A DNA stretch of 64,000 bases, taken from NCBI GenBank assembly GCA_029059705.1, contig JAIDVM010000014.1, positions 1 to 64,000 on the forward strand. The letters run 5' to 3'. Below are positions 30,495 through 41,065 of this stretch, one piece after another. Below the pieces are notes generated by a model that made no database searches, was not told where the DNA came from, and saw only the letters and a list, made by a program, of their open reading frames with translations. This stretch comes from Clostridia bacterium (lineage in GTDB: Bacteria > Bacillota > Clostridia > Christensenellales > Borkfalkiaceae). Every line of letters starts with the position of its first letter. Position 1 is the stretch's first letter. Made by a program: the position numbers and the translations under genes.

Positions 30495-33065
30495 ATGGCT
30501 CTTTCACAAATGATGCAGCATTTTTTTACGGTAAAGGAAAAGTATAAGGACTGCCTTATATTTTACCGTTTGGGCGATTTTTACGAAATGTTTTTCGACG
30601 ATGCGATAAAAGGCTCTAAGCTTTTAGACCTGACTTTAACGGGCAGGGACTGCGGGCTTGACCACCGCGCGCCCATGTGCGGCGTGCCCTATCACGCGGT
30701 GAATACTTACATTCAAAAGCTTGTTGCGCTTGGTGAAAAGGTTGCCATTTGCGAACAGATTGAAGACGCCGCAACCGCAAAGGGTATGGTTGCGCGCGAG
30801 GTTACAAAGGTTATTACGGCGGGCACGCTTGCCGCCGATTCTTTGGACGAAAAGACCAATAATTTTATTTGTTGCGCGGCTAAAAGCGAAAACTCGGTTG
30901 CGCTTGCCTGGGCTGATATCACCACGGGCGAGCTGACTGCGACGGAATTTTACGGCGACGACGGTTTGAAAAAGTGCGTTGCAATGATGATGAAGCTTGA
31001 CGTTAAAGAAATTATCTGCAACGACGAAATGCTGTTTGCCACAAAGGAATTGCCCGAGGTTACCCGCGGGGTGTTGCCGAGATTTTCGAGCTATCCCGAT
31101 TACGCCTTCGGCTATACTGCCGCCGAACGGACGCTTTTGGAGCAGTTTAACGTAAACACGCTTTCGGCTTATTCCGTGGCGGGCAAAAAGCTTGCCATTT
31201 CGGCAACGGGCGCGCTTTTGGAATATCTTAAAGAAACGCAGATGCACGCGCTGAAAAACATAGACACGGTTAAATATATCTTTAACGAAAAGTATATGCA
31301 GCTCGATTCCGCCGCCGTGAGAAACCTTGAAATAGTTAAAACCTTGGGTGAAAACGGCAAATACGGCTCGCTTTTGTGGCTTTTGGACAAGACAAGCACG
31401 GCAATGGGCGCAAGAATGCTGCATTCCGCAATATTAAACCCGCTTTACGACAAGCAAGCCATTAATTACCGTCTTGACGGCGTTGAAGAGCTTGTCGACG
31501 CAACGGTTGTGCGCTTGGGGCTTGCCGAGCTTTTAAAGGAAGTTAAAGACGTTGAGCGCATTGCGGGCAAGATTAGCTGCGGAACCGTGCTGCCGAGGGA
31601 TTGTCTTTCGCTTTCGCGCTCGCTCTCGGTTATTCCCAACATAAAATTCAATCTTTCGGGCTTTAATTCTAAAATTCTGAACGATATCGTGGGCGGGCTT
31701 TTTGAAATGGACGACGTGGTTTCGCTTATCGACAGCGCTATTTCGCCCGCGCCGCCCGCAAACATGAAGGACGGCGGTTACATAAAGGACGGCTACAACA
31801 AGCAGCTTGACGAGCTTAGAAACATAAAAAAGAACGGCAAGCAGGTTATTTTGGATATAGAATCGCGCGAGCGCGACAAAACCGGCATAAGAAATTTGCG
31901 TATAGGATATAACCGCGTATTCGGGTATTATATCGAGGTCACAAAGTCGTTTATTGATAAGGTGCCTTTGGAATATCAAAGAAGGCAGACGCTTGCCAAC
32001 GCCGAAAGATTTATTACGGACGAGCTTAAAGAGCTTGAACAAAATATAATTTCAAGCGAGGCGCTGTCCTTGCAGCTCGAAGCGGAAATTTATGGGCAGG
32101 TTAAGTCGGTTTTGTTTAACAATATCGACAAATTCAAGAGCATAGCTTCGAGCATTGCGCTTTTGGATATGCTTGCTTCGTTTGCCGAGCTTGCAAAAAC
32201 GAACAAATACGTGCGCCCCGAAATTCTTGAACCGCAGTTTCCGCTTGAAATAAGGGAAGGCAGACACCCCGTTGTTGAGGTTATTTCAAAGGAACGGTTT
32301 ATCCCCAACGACGTCTTGCTTGACGAGGGCGCAAACCGCACGGCTATTATTACGGGCCCCAACATGGCGGGCAAAAGCACTTATATGCGCCAGACGGCAA
32401 TTATAGTTATTATGGCGCACATCGGCTGTTTCGTGCCCGCAAAGTCGGCTAAAATTCCGCTTACGGACAGAGTATTTACACGCGTGGGCGCAAGCGATAA
32501 TCTAATTTCCGACCAAAGCACGTTTATGGTGGAAATGCTCGAGGTTGCGACGATTATCCAAAACGCGACGAAGAACAGCTTGCTTATTTTGGACGAGGTT
32601 GGAAGGGGAACTTCTACCTACGACGGATTAAGCATTGCTTGGGCGGTTATCGAGCACTTGAATTCGGTAATCGGCGCAAAAACGATGTTTGCAACGCATT
32701 ATCATGAGCTTACCGAGCTTGAAAACAAGTTGGAAGGCGTTAAAAATTATAAAATCGCCGTTAAGGAAATTAACGGCGGCGTTGTGTTTTTGCGAAAAAT
32801 TATGCGCGGCGGCGCAAACCGAAGCTTCGGCATAGAGGTTGCGGCTTTGGCGGGCATACCTTCGGTTGTCACCGACAGAGCGAAAAAGATTTTAAAGCTG
32901 ATTGAAAAGGGTGATATAAAGCACTCCTTGCCCGACGACAGCGACGAACCCGAAGCGCAGCAGTCGGAAGTGGAAAAGATTTTGGGCGAAGTTGATTTGG
33001 ATAACCTTTCGCCCATGCAGGCGTTTTTGCTTGTTTCCGACCTTGTCGAAAAGGTGAAAAGATGA
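30495..33065 (+). CDS. mutS: DNA mismatch repair protein MutS
   Basis: Recognises mismatches and recruits MutL. The mismatch-binding domain begins with the F-x-E-type loop in FYRLGDFYEMFFDDA. Core, clamp and lever domains follow, then the ATPase with Walker A TGPNMAGKSTYMRQ near residue 620, SDNLISDQSTFMVEM, Walker B LLILDEVGRGTSTYDG and FATHYHELTEL. The C-terminal region is acidic. The 856-residue length is standard for MutS1. It starts one base after the miaB stop and overlaps mutL (ATGA). Confidence 0.97.
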   Translation: MALSQMMQHFFTVKEKYKDCLIFYRLGDFYEMFFDDAIKGSKLLDLTLTGRDCGLDHRAPMCGVPYHAVNTYIQKLVALGEKVAICEQIEDAATAKGMVAREVTKVITAGTLAADSLDEKTNNFICCAAKSENSVALAWADITTGELTATEFYGDDGLKKCVAMMMKLDVKEIICNDEMLFATKELPEVTRGVLPRFSSYPDYAFGYTAAERTLLEQFNVNTLSAYSVAGKKLAISATGALLEYLKETQMHALKNIDTVKYIFNEKYMQLDSAAVRNLEIVKTLGENGKYGSLLWLLDKTSTAMGARMLHSAILNPLYDKQAINYRLDGVEELVDATVVRLGLAELLKEVKDVERIAGKISCGTVLPRDCLSLSRSLSVIPNIKFNLSGFNSKILNDIVGGLFEMDDVVSLIDSAISPAPPANMKDGGYIKDGYNKQLDELRNIKKNGKQVILDIESRERDKTGIRNLRIGYNRVFGYYIEVTKSFIDKVPLEYQRRQTLANAERFITDELKELEQNIISSEALSLQLEAEIYGQVKSVLFNNIDKFKSIASSIALLDMLASFAELAKTNKYVRPEILEPQFPLEIREGRHPVVEVISKERFIPNDVLLDEGANRTAIITGPNMAGKSTYMRQTAIIVIMAHIGCFVPAKSAKIPLTDRVFTRVGASDNLISDQSTFMVEMLEVATIIQNATKNSLLILDEVGRGTSTYDGLSIAWAVIEHLNSVIGAKTMFATHYHELTELENKLEGVKNYKIAVKEINGGVVFLRKIMRGGANRSFGIEVAALAGIPSVVTDRAKKILKLIEKGDIKHSLPDDSDEPEAQQSEVEKILGEVDLDNLSPMQAFLLVSDLVEKVKR

Positions 33066-35005
33066 GAAAGATTAACATTCTTACTAAAAACGTTTATAAC
33101 CGCATTGCAGCGGGCGAGGTTGTTGACAGACCTTATTCCGCCGTTAAAGAGCTGATTGAAAACAGCCTTGACGCGGGCGCGACGGAAATAGAAATTTATA
33201 TTGAGCGCGGCGGCAAAGACCTTATTAAAATAACCGACAACGGCGGCGGCATAGAGCGCGATGATATGCGCGCGGCGTTTTTGCCGCACGCCACAAGCAA
33301 GATTGCCGTTGCGGAGGATTTGGACAATATTTTAACGCTTGGCTTCAGGGGCGAGGCTTTGGCAAGCATTTCTTCAATTTCCAAAGTGGAAATAAAATCG
33401 GTAACGGCGGGCAATTCGGCTTATAAGATAACCTGCGAAGGGGGAAAAATAGGCGAAATTTTGCCGACTGCGCTTGAAAGGGGCACCGAAATAACCGTAA
33501 GGGATTTATTTTACAACACGCCCGTGCGCGCAAAATTCATGAAGACGGACAAAAAGGAAGAAACGGATATTACGGCGTTCGTAACGCGGTATATTTTGGG
33601 GAACCCGCAGGTTTCGTTTAAGTATTTCACCGACGGAAAGCTTGCGTTGCAGTCCTTCGGCGGCGGGCTTGACGAGGCGGTGGCGCAGGTTTACGGCGCA
33701 AAGGTTTTAAACGAGTGCTTTAAAATAGACGCGGAGAGAAACGGCGTGCGGCTGCGCGGGTTTATCGGCAACCAAAACTTTTTCAAGCCGACGAAAACTT
33801 ATCAAAGCGTGTTTCTTAACGGCAGATATATAGTCAATAACACTATTGCGACGGCAGTTTCGCAGGCTTATGCAAGCTACGCCATGAAAAGGCAGTTTCC
33901 TTTTTACATTCTTTTTATAGACGTGCCGCACGACAGCGTGGACGTGAACGTGCACCCGAGCAAGGCTGACGTGCGCTTTGTTGACAACAAATTTGTTTTC
34001 GGCAACGTTTACACGGTTATTTCGTCCATTCTGGACGGAAACGCGGTTGCCGCGGATTTTGTGGTTAATAACATAAAAAGCCCCGAAATCAAATCGACTT
34101 TTTATAAAACGCGCGGTTACGCGGTCAGCAACGTTAATAATATGGTAAAGAACTCGGAGCAACAGCCTGAAGAAGATTTGCAAAAGCTGATTGACAAATA
34201 TAAGCCCGAAATGAAGGTTGACACCTCTGAAGCGCGCGAAATTGCGGTTGCTGCCAAGACGGAAGAAAGCGAGCCGAGGGAATTCGATATTTTAAAGGAT
34301 TTGCCGCTTGACGAGCTTATGCCCAAAGCAACCAACAACATTTTGAGGGTAACCGACGACAGCGTGCCGCTTGCGTTCGGACCGACTTACGCAATGGATA
34401 ATTTCCCCGCAAAACAACAGGCAATCGATTATTCCGCATGCAAGTACAAGGGGAATTTGTTCAACACGTATTTGTTGTACGAATACGGCGAAACCGTTTA
34501 TATGATTGACCAGCATGCGGCGCACGAAAGGCTGATTTTTGACGGATTAATGAAAAAGCTTGAAGAAAGAAACATTGTTTGCCAGCCGCTTTTGGTGCCC
34601 TATATTTTTGAAACGAACGCTCAGGAAGAGCGGATTTTGGAAGAAAAGCTGCCCGTTTTGCGCTCGATGGGGTTTGGAATAGAGCCGTTCGGGGTTGGTT
34701 CCTACCGAATTGACGAGGTGCCCGTGGACTTGCAGGAAATTGACGTAAAAGAGTTTATGGGTGAAATTTTGGCGGATACCGAGGGTTTAAAGGACAAGGG
34801 GCTTGACGAAATTTTAAAGGACAGAATTGCCACGGCAGCCTGCAAGCATGCTGTAAAGGGCGGCATGCAGCTAACCGACGGCGAAATCGACGCGCTTTTT
34901 AAGCTGATTGACGGAAATATGGGGTTGAAGTGCCCGCACGGGCGCCCCGTTTGCGTGGCGCTCTCTAAGCGCGATATCGAAAAAATGTTTAAAAGGATAG
35001 TGTAA
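33062..35005 (+). CDS. mutL: DNA mismatch repair protein MutL
   Basis: GHKL ATPase that couples MutS to strand incision. The N-terminus has IAAGEVVDRPYSAVKELIENSLDAGA, DNGGGIERDD and LGFRGEALASISSIS; residues 330-430 are a variable linker. The C-terminal dimerisation domain keeps the latent endonuclease motif DQHAAHERLIFD (last acidic residue Asp instead of the usual Glu), AACKHAVKGG and CPHGRPVCVAL, as expected for an organism without MutH. 647 residues, typical. Confidence 0.96.
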   Translation: MRKINILTKNVYNRIAAGEVVDRPYSAVKELIENSLDAGATEIEIYIERGGKDLIKITDNGGGIERDDMRAAFLPHATSKIAVAEDLDNILTLGFRGEALASISSISKVEIKSVTAGNSAYKITCEGGKIGEILPTALERGTEITVRDLFYNTPVRAKFMKTDKKEETDITAFVTRYILGNPQVSFKYFTDGKLALQSFGGGLDEAVAQVYGAKVLNECFKIDAERNGVRLRGFIGNQNFFKPTKTYQSVFLNGRYIVNNTIATAVSQAYASYAMKRQFPFYILFIDVPHDSVDVNVHPSKADVRFVDNKFVFGNVYTVISSILDGNAVAADFVVNNIKSPEIKSTFYKTRGYAVSNVNNMVKNSEQQPEEDLQKLIDKYKPEMKVDTSEAREIAVAAKTEESEPREFDILKDLPLDELMPKATNNILRVTDDSVPLAFGPTYAMDNFPAKQQAIDYSACKYKGNLFNTYLLYEYGETVYMIDQHAAHERLIFDGLMKKLEERNIVCQPLLVPYIFETNAQEERILEEKLPVLRSMGFGIEPFGVGSYRIDEVPVDLQEIDVKEFMGEILADTEGLKDKGLDEILKDRIATAACKHAVKGGMQLTDGEIDALFKLIDGNMGLKCPHGRPVCVALSKRDIEKMFKRIV

Positions 35006-35006
35006 T

Positions 35007-35909
35007 TTGAAACAAATTGCTGTGATTTGCGGCGCGACGGCAACGGGGAAAACGCGGCTTGCCGTTGATTTGGCTTTAAAACTCAATACCGAAATTATTT
35101 CCGCGGACTCGCAGCTTATTTATAAAGGGCTTAACATAGGAACGGCAAAGCCTACACAAGGCGAAACGCGCGGCGTAAAGCACCATATGATTGATATTGT
35201 TGAGCCGAACGAAGCTTTCAGCGTGGGTGATTTTGCCGAAAAGGCGACGCCGGTTTTAAACAACCTTTTGTCCGCGGGGAAAGTTCCCGTAATTTGCGGC
35301 GGCACGGGGTTTTATATAAATTCGTTATTGTTTGATTTGGGTTACGGAAAGGCTGCCGCAGACGAGAGCGTGAGAAAGAAATACGCCGAATTTTTGTCTG
35401 AGCACGGCAAGGACGCGCTTTTTGAAAAACTGAAAGCGGTTGACCCCGAAGCGGCGGAAAAGCTGCACCCTAATGACGTAAAGAGAGTTGTACGCGCTTT
35501 GGAAATTTTTGAAGTGAGCGGCAGGAAAAAATCGGAGCAATGCGATAAGATGATTTCAAAATTTAATTATCTTGCCGTGGCGATAGATTTTCCGCGCGAA
35601 GAGCTGTATGACAGAATAAATAAGCGCGTTGACGAAATGTTTGATGGCGGTTTGCTTGAAGAGGTTGAAGGCTTGCTTAAACATGGAATTGACGAAAATT
35701 GCCAAAGTATGCAGGCAATCGGCTATAAAGAAGTGCTTCAAGGCTTAAAAAATGGGCTTAATCACAGTACTATGCGTAACATAATTAAACAAAACACTCG
35801 ACATTACGCCAAAAGACAGATTACTTTTTTTAAAAAATTCCCCGACATTGTGTGGTTAAAACCCGAAGAAGCCACGGCAGACAAAATTTTGGAGCTTATG
35901 AATGAATAA
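35007..35909 (+). CDS. miaA: tRNA dimethylallyltransferase MiaA
   Basis: Transfers a dimethylallyl group to A37 of tRNA, making the substrate of MiaB. P-loop CGATATGKTRLAVDLA, ISADSQLIYKGLNIGTAKP and the GGTGFYINSLLF segment are conserved. The 300-residue length is normal. The start is a TTG at 35007 with AGGAT eight bases upstream; no ATG fits. It overlaps the next gene by 8 bases. The miaB-mutS-mutL-miaA order links tRNA A37 modification and mismatch repair, a common grouping in Clostridia. Confidence 0.96.
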   Translation: MKQIAVICGATATGKTRLAVDLALKLNTEIISADSQLIYKGLNIGTAKPTQGETRGVKHHMIDIVEPNEAFSVGDFAEKATPVLNNLLSAGKVPVICGGTGFYINSLLFDLGYGKAAADESVRKKYAEFLSEHGKDALFEKLKAVDPEAAEKLHPNDVKRVVRALEIFEVSGRKKSEQCDKMISKFNYLAVAIDFPREELYDRINKRVDEMFDGGLLEEVEGLLKHGIDENCQSMQAIGYKEVLQGLKNGLNHSTMRNIIKQNTRHYAKRQITFFKKFPDIVWLKPEEATADKILELMNE

Positions 35910-37119
35910 TTTTGAATTTATCGAAAGCTGTGAAAAAAAGCTTGAAAAAAAGTTTAAAGCGGTGGACGATGTTGCGTATTTCAATCAGGTTAAGGTTTTA
36001 AATGCTTTCCGCGAATGTAACGTTGCAGTGCGGCATTTTAACGGCACCACGGGTTACGGTTACGGCGACGAGGGGCGCGACGTTTTGGGCAAGCTTTACG
36101 CAATGAGCTTCGGCGCGGAAAGCGGCATTGTTTCGCCGCACCTTTTGTCGGGCACGCACGCGCTGACGGTTGCGCTTTTCGGGCTTTTAAGACCGAACGA
36201 CACGCTTTTTTGCATAAGCGGCATGCCTTACGACACAATCCGCGGGGTAATTTTTGGCGAAAATAACGGTTCTTTAAAGGATTTTGGCGTGAATTTTGAG
36301 TGCTGCGGCCTTGACGAAAGCGGCAAATTCGATTTTGAGCTGATAAAAAAGAAGTTTAATAAGTCGGTAAAGGTCGTTTATATACAGCGGTCGCGCGGGT
36401 ATGAACTTAGGGATGCCTTTTCGTGTGAAGAAATAGGCGAAGCGTGCAAATTTGTGCGCTCGTTAGGCTTTAAGGGCTGTATTTTTGTTGACAACTGTTA
36501 CGGCGAGTTCGTTGAAAAACGTGAGCCTACCGAAGTCGGGGCGGATATTATCGTGGGTTCGCTCATTAAAAACGCGGGTGGCGGGCTTGCGCCTACGGGC
36601 GGTTATATCTGCGGCAAAGAAGAATATATCGATTTAATCGGAAAAAGACTGACCGCGCCTTCAATAGGGCTTGAGGTTGGCTCGTACGAGGGCGGTTACC
36701 GCATTTTTTATCAGGGATTATTCTCAGCCCCGCATGCAACCGCGCAAGCGTTAAAGTGCAGCCTTTTAATCGGGCAGGCAATGGGCGAGCTTGGTTATAA
36801 AAATTTCCCCGCGCTTGATAAAACGCCGCACGACATAACCCGCGCAATCCGGTTTGACAGCGCCGAAAAAATGGTTAATTTTATCCGCGAGGTGCAGTAT
36901 GCTTCGCCCGTGGACGGGTTTGTAACCTGCGAGCCTTGGGCTATGCCCGGTTACGACGACGACATAATTATGGCTGCGGGCACGTTTGTTTCGGGCGCAA
37001 GTATAGAGCTTTCCGCCGACGGCCCCGTCAAACCGCCGTATATCGCGTATTTTCAGGGCGGGCTAACTTACGAGCACGGCAAATACGCGCTTGAACGCAT
37101 TTTGAATAAAATAAGATAG
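35902..37119 (+). CDS. ynbB: YnbB/aluminium-resistance family PLP enzyme
   Basis: Type I PLP-dependent protein of the methionine gamma-lyase-like, so-called aluminium resistance family. It is recognised by NGTTGYGYGDEGRDVLGKLYA, ESGIVSPHLLSGTHALTVALFG, PLP-Lys region DIIVGSLIKNAGGGLAPTGGYI and the C-terminal EPWAMPGYDDDIIMAAGTF. The 405-residue length is typical. Its reaction is not well established, although the fold suggests C-S lyase chemistry. In many Bacillota it lies near miaA, hfq and glnR; here it ends the miaB operon. Confidence 0.9.
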   Translation: MNNFEFIESCEKKLEKKFKAVDDVAYFNQVKVLNAFRECNVAVRHFNGTTGYGYGDEGRDVLGKLYAMSFGAESGIVSPHLLSGTHALTVALFGLLRPNDTLFCISGMPYDTIRGVIFGENNGSLKDFGVNFECCGLDESGKFDFELIKKKFNKSVKVVYIQRSRGYELRDAFSCEEIGEACKFVRSLGFKGCIFVDNCYGEFVEKREPTEVGADIIVGSLIKNAGGGLAPTGGYICGKEEYIDLIGKRLTAPSIGLEVGSYEGGYRIFYQGLFSAPHATAQALKCSLLIGQAMGELGYKNFPALDKTPHDITRAIRFDSAEKMVNFIREVQYASPVDGFVTCEPWAMPGYDDDIIMAAGTFVSGASIELSADGPVKPPYIAYFQGGLTYEHGKYALERILNKIR

Positions 37120-37129
37120 TGGAAATTTT

Positions 37130-37237
37130 ATGAAAGACAATAAAGTAAGAATTTTGTGTGCTGTAACCGCGCTTAAATTTGTTCTTATTTTTACCAAAAT
37201 CAAAGAGACAAAGTCATTGCCCGAAGCTACCGAATGA
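37130..37237 (+). CDS. possible 35-residue ORF
   Basis: ATG 37130 opens a short frame (MKDNKVRILCAVTALKFV at the start) that ends with ATGA overlapping an in-frame start of the next region. A weak GTGGAAA precedes it. It contains a short hydrophobic stretch. No family is recognised; it may be non-coding spacer between ynbB and the acetyltransferase. Confidence 0.25.
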   Translation: MKDNKVRILCAVTALKFVLIFTKIKETKSLPEATE

Positions 37238-37272
37238 AAGAAACAAGAGCAAAACGTGTAGGAGGATGCTTT

Positions 37273-37776
37273 ATGAACTGCGAAATACGCGCGTGGCGGC
37301 TTGACGACGCGGAAGGGCTTGCGCGGCTTTTGAACAATAAAAAGATTTTGGATAATCTGCGCGACGGATTGCCTTATCCTTATACGGCGGACGACGCGAG
37401 GGATTACATAACCGCCATGCTCGGCGCGGATAAAAACTCGGTGTTTGCCTTTGCCGTTGTTTACGGCGGCGAAGTTGTCGGCAGCATTGGCATTTTTAGA
37501 CAAAGTAATATCCACTTTAAAACGGCGGAGCTGGGCTATTATATTAGTGAAAAGTTTTGGAACAAAGGAATTGCAACGGCGGCGGTTAAGCTTGCTGGCA
37601 GTTACGTTTTTGAAAACAGCGATATAATCAGAATTTACGCCGAACCGTTTGCAAGAAACAAGGCTTCGTGCCGCGTTTTAGAAAAGGCGGGTTTTGAATT
37701 TGAAGGAGTTTTGCGCGCAAACGCTGTAAAAAACGGCGTTGTCGAAGATATGAAGATGTACGCAATTATTAAGTAA
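37273..37776 (+). CDS. GNAT-family N-acetyltransferase (RimJ/RimL-like)
   Basis: 167-residue acetyl-CoA-dependent acyltransferase. The ribosomal-protein-acetyltransferase-like pattern is clear: IRAWRLDDAEGLARLLNN, ELGYYISEKFWNKGIATAAVK (acetyl-CoA-binding motif A), and AEPFARNKASCRVLEKAGFEFEGVLR (motif B). AGGAGG seven bases ahead of ATG 37273 makes this the start rather than the ATG at 37234. The substrate cannot be read from the sequence. Confidence 0.9.
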   Translation: MNCEIRAWRLDDAEGLARLLNNKKILDNLRDGLPYPYTADDARDYITAMLGADKNSVFAFAVVYGGEVVGSIGIFRQSNIHFKTAELGYYISEKFWNKGIATAAVKLAGSYVFENSDIIRIYAEPFARNKASCRVLEKAGFEFEGVLRANAVKNGVVEDMKMYAIIK

Positions 37777-37814
37777 TTTGCGGTTTAAAAAACATAGAAA
37801 AAAAGGTTGACTAA

Positions 37815-38048
37815 GTGTACAGAAATCGATATAAAGGAAATGATTATATAGAAAAGTTTCCTAAATTTAAAAAATGGATAAATGAATGCCGTTGTTGCCA
37901 TAAAAAGGGATATGCTCCTGATATGCCTGAACATATCGGGGGTGAGTATTCATTGGCGGCAGGGCAGATAAGAAAGTTGTTTTCCCCGCTAAATATTAAT
38001 AGTGACGGTTTATGCGAAGTTTGTGCAAAACTGAATAAAAAGGCATAA
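37815..38048 (+). CDS. small hypothetical protein with CxCC and CxxC motifs
   Basis: 77 residues starting at GTG 37815, with AAAGG about nine bases upstream. Four or five cysteines occur in two groups, NECRCCHKKGY and GLCEVCAKL, separated by about 40 residues, compatible with one zinc site. The rest is basic and soluble. I do not recognise the family. The gene is AT-rich compared with neighbours and ends directly before a strong terminator shared with groEL. Confidence 0.6.
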   Translation: MYRNRYKGNDYIEKFPKFKKWINECRCCHKKGYAPDMPEHIGGEYSLAAGQIRKLFSPLNINSDGLCEVCAKLNKKA

Positions 38049-38050
38049 AA

Positions 38051-38080
38051 AAGCCGCCGAGCGAAAACGCTCGGCGGCTT
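38051..38080. terminator. bidirectional terminator between the 77-residue gene and groL
   Basis: Perfect 13-bp stem AAGCCGCCGAGCG with loop AAAA and a T-rich tail (TAATTTATTTT); the A run on the other side serves the converging groL transcript. Confidence 0.9.
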
Positions 38081-38100
38081 AATTTATTTTAAGCCTTTAA

Positions 38101-39744
<1,644 letters not shown>

Positions 39745-39747
39745 TTA

Positions 39748-40032
39748 TTATTCGACTATTGCCAGTATGTCGCTCTGGCGGATAATAGTATATTCTTTGT
39801 CGTCGATTTTAACTTCGGTGCCGCTGTATTTTGCAAGCAGAACCTTGTCGCCGACCTTAACCTGCATTTTAACTTCCTTGCCGTCGACCACGCCGCCGGG
39901 GCCTACTGCAACAACCACGCACGTTGCGGGTTTTTCCTGCGAAGCGGCGGTGAGATAAAGCCCCGATTTAGTCTTTTCTTCGGCTTTTACGCCTTCTACG
40001 ACCACCTTATCGAATAAAGGTTTGATTGTCAT
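39748..40032 (-). CDS. groS: co-chaperonin GroES
   Basis: 94-residue heptameric lid of GroEL: MTIKPLFDKVVVEG, the mobile loop EEKTKSGLYL, VVAVGPGG and KVGDKVLLAKYSGTEVKIDDKEY. GGAGGTTC lies ahead of the ATG. No CIRCE element (TTAGCACTC-N9-GAGTGCTAA) is present in the upstream region, so HrcA control is not indicated. Confidence 0.97.
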   Translation of the reverse strand: MTIKPLFDKVVVEGVKAEEKTKSGLYLTAASQEKPATCVVVAVGPGGVVDGKEVKMQVKVGDKVLLAKYSGTEVKIDDKEYTIIRQSDILAIVE

Positions 40033-40095
40033 ATATGAACCTCCAAAATAATTTGCTTTTTTATTACAAATATTTTATAAACTTGCAAAAATAAA

Positions 40096-40110
40096 CTTAA
40101 ACACTTTAAG
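40096..40110. promoter_or_regulatory. inverted repeat between groES and the dCMP deaminase gene
   Basis: CTTAAA-CAC-TTTAAG, a perfect 6-bp inverted repeat with 3-base spacer, lies about 65 bases upstream of groES in its likely promoter region (weak TTTAAG...TATAAA). It could be an operator replacing CIRCE; this is inference from position. Confidence 0.35.
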
Positions 40111-40118
40111 GTAAAAAA

Positions 40119-40147
40119 TTGCAATTTTGTAAAATATATGCTAACAT
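40119..40147 (+). promoter_or_regulatory. promoter of the dCMP deaminase gene
   Basis: TTGCAA (40119-40124), 17-base spacer, TAACAT (40142-40147); the start codon at 40176 is preceded by GGGTGA. Confidence 0.55.
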
Positions 40148-40175
40148 AAAAATATAAAATCTTACGGGTGAATAT

Positions 40176-40628
40176 ATGGACAAGTGGGATAAAAGATTTA
40201 TGGATATGGCGGTGCGGATTGGCGAATGGTCAAGCTGCTATCAGGAAAACCGCCACGTCGGCGCGGTAATCGTTAAAAATAAGCGTATTATTGCTACGGG
40301 CTACAACGGCGCGCCGCAGGGAATTAAGAGCTGCGTTGACAAAAAAGAGTGTTTAAGAAAAAAAATGAACATAGAAAGCGGCACGCGGCACGAATTCTGC
40401 TACGCCGTTCATGCCGAGCAAAACGCAATTATTCAGGCGGCGCGGGTTGGTTGCAGTGTGGAAGGTTGCACCCTTTACTGCACGCACCAGCCGTGCGTTA
40501 TCTGCGCGAAAATTATAATAAATTCGGGCATTTCCCGCGTGGTTTACAAGGAAGGCTACCCCGACGAGTTTTCGTTGCAGCTCTTCAACGAAGCGGACGT
40601 AAAGCTTGAAAAATACGAGGAAGAGTAA
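40176..40628 (+). CDS. dCMP deaminase (ComEB-like)
   Basis: Zinc enzyme converting dCMP to dUMP for dTTP supply. The cytidine-deaminase fold zinc site is complete: HAEQNAIIQAA (His and catalytic Glu) and THQPCVICAKIII (two Cys). The N-terminal RHVGAVIVKNKRIIATGYNGAP is typical of deoxycytidylate deaminases. 150 residues. It begins a short + strand run with a lipoprotein gene 3 bases downstream. Confidence 0.93.
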   Translation: MDKWDKRFMDMAVRIGEWSSCYQENRHVGAVIVKNKRIIATGYNGAPQGIKSCVDKKECLRKKMNIESGTRHEFCYAVHAEQNAIIQAARVGCSVEGCTLYCTHQPCVICAKIIINSGISRVVYKEGYPDEFSLQLFNEADVKLEKYEEE

Positions 40629-40631
40629 ATT

Positions 40632-41054
40632 ATGAAAAAATTTTTTGCGGTTATTTTGTTTGCGGTATGCACCGTTTGCGCGGTTTTAGTAGGTTGTGCG
40701 CCCGACAATTACCGCGGATTAAAATTCGGAAAGTATTATCTTGAAAATTCAGACGATGTTTATATTGAAATAAAAGCCGACCACCGGGCATTTTTAAATA
40801 ATTTGGATTTTTCCGATTTAAACCCCGAGGAGTTTTGGGGAGGCGATGAAGACTGGGTGGAAGGTTATATAACCGTTGACGAAGTAATAGCCGCTATGCA
40901 TGGAGAAAAAGAATATTGGTACTTTGATGACGGGCTTTTATGTTTTGAAGTAAAAGCGAACGGTCCAATTGTCTTTCCAATTTCATTTGATTACAACGGA
41001 ACAAACGAACTAAAATCAAACTACAACGGCGATGTTTATATTTTAAGAAAATAA
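40632..41054 (+). CDS. small lipoprotein of unknown function
   Basis: 140 residues with a type II signal peptide: MKKFFAVILFAVCTVCAVLVGC, the lipobox being LVGC (cleavage before Cys 22). The mature part is acidic with many Tyr/Asp/Glu and no recognised domain. No clear ribosome binding site is seen; it may be translated by coupling with the deaminase gene. It is more AT-rich than its neighbours. Confidence 0.75.
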   Translation: MKKFFAVILFAVCTVCAVLVGCAPDNYRGLKFGKYYLENSDDVYIEIKADHRAFLNNLDFSDLNPEEFWGGDEDWVEGYITVDEVIAAMHGEKEYWYFDDGLLCFEVKANGPIVFPISFDYNGTNELKSNYNGDVYILRK

Positions 41055-41065
41055 GGAGTTTTTAT

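Noticed and set aside
33062-35005. MutL endonuclease motif ending in Asp instead of Glu as loss of activity
   Set aside because: The substitution is conservative and the other endonuclease motifs are intact.
37234-37272. Upstream ATG for the acetyltransferase at 37234
   Set aside because: AGGAGG lies just before ATG 37273, which starts the conserved domain.
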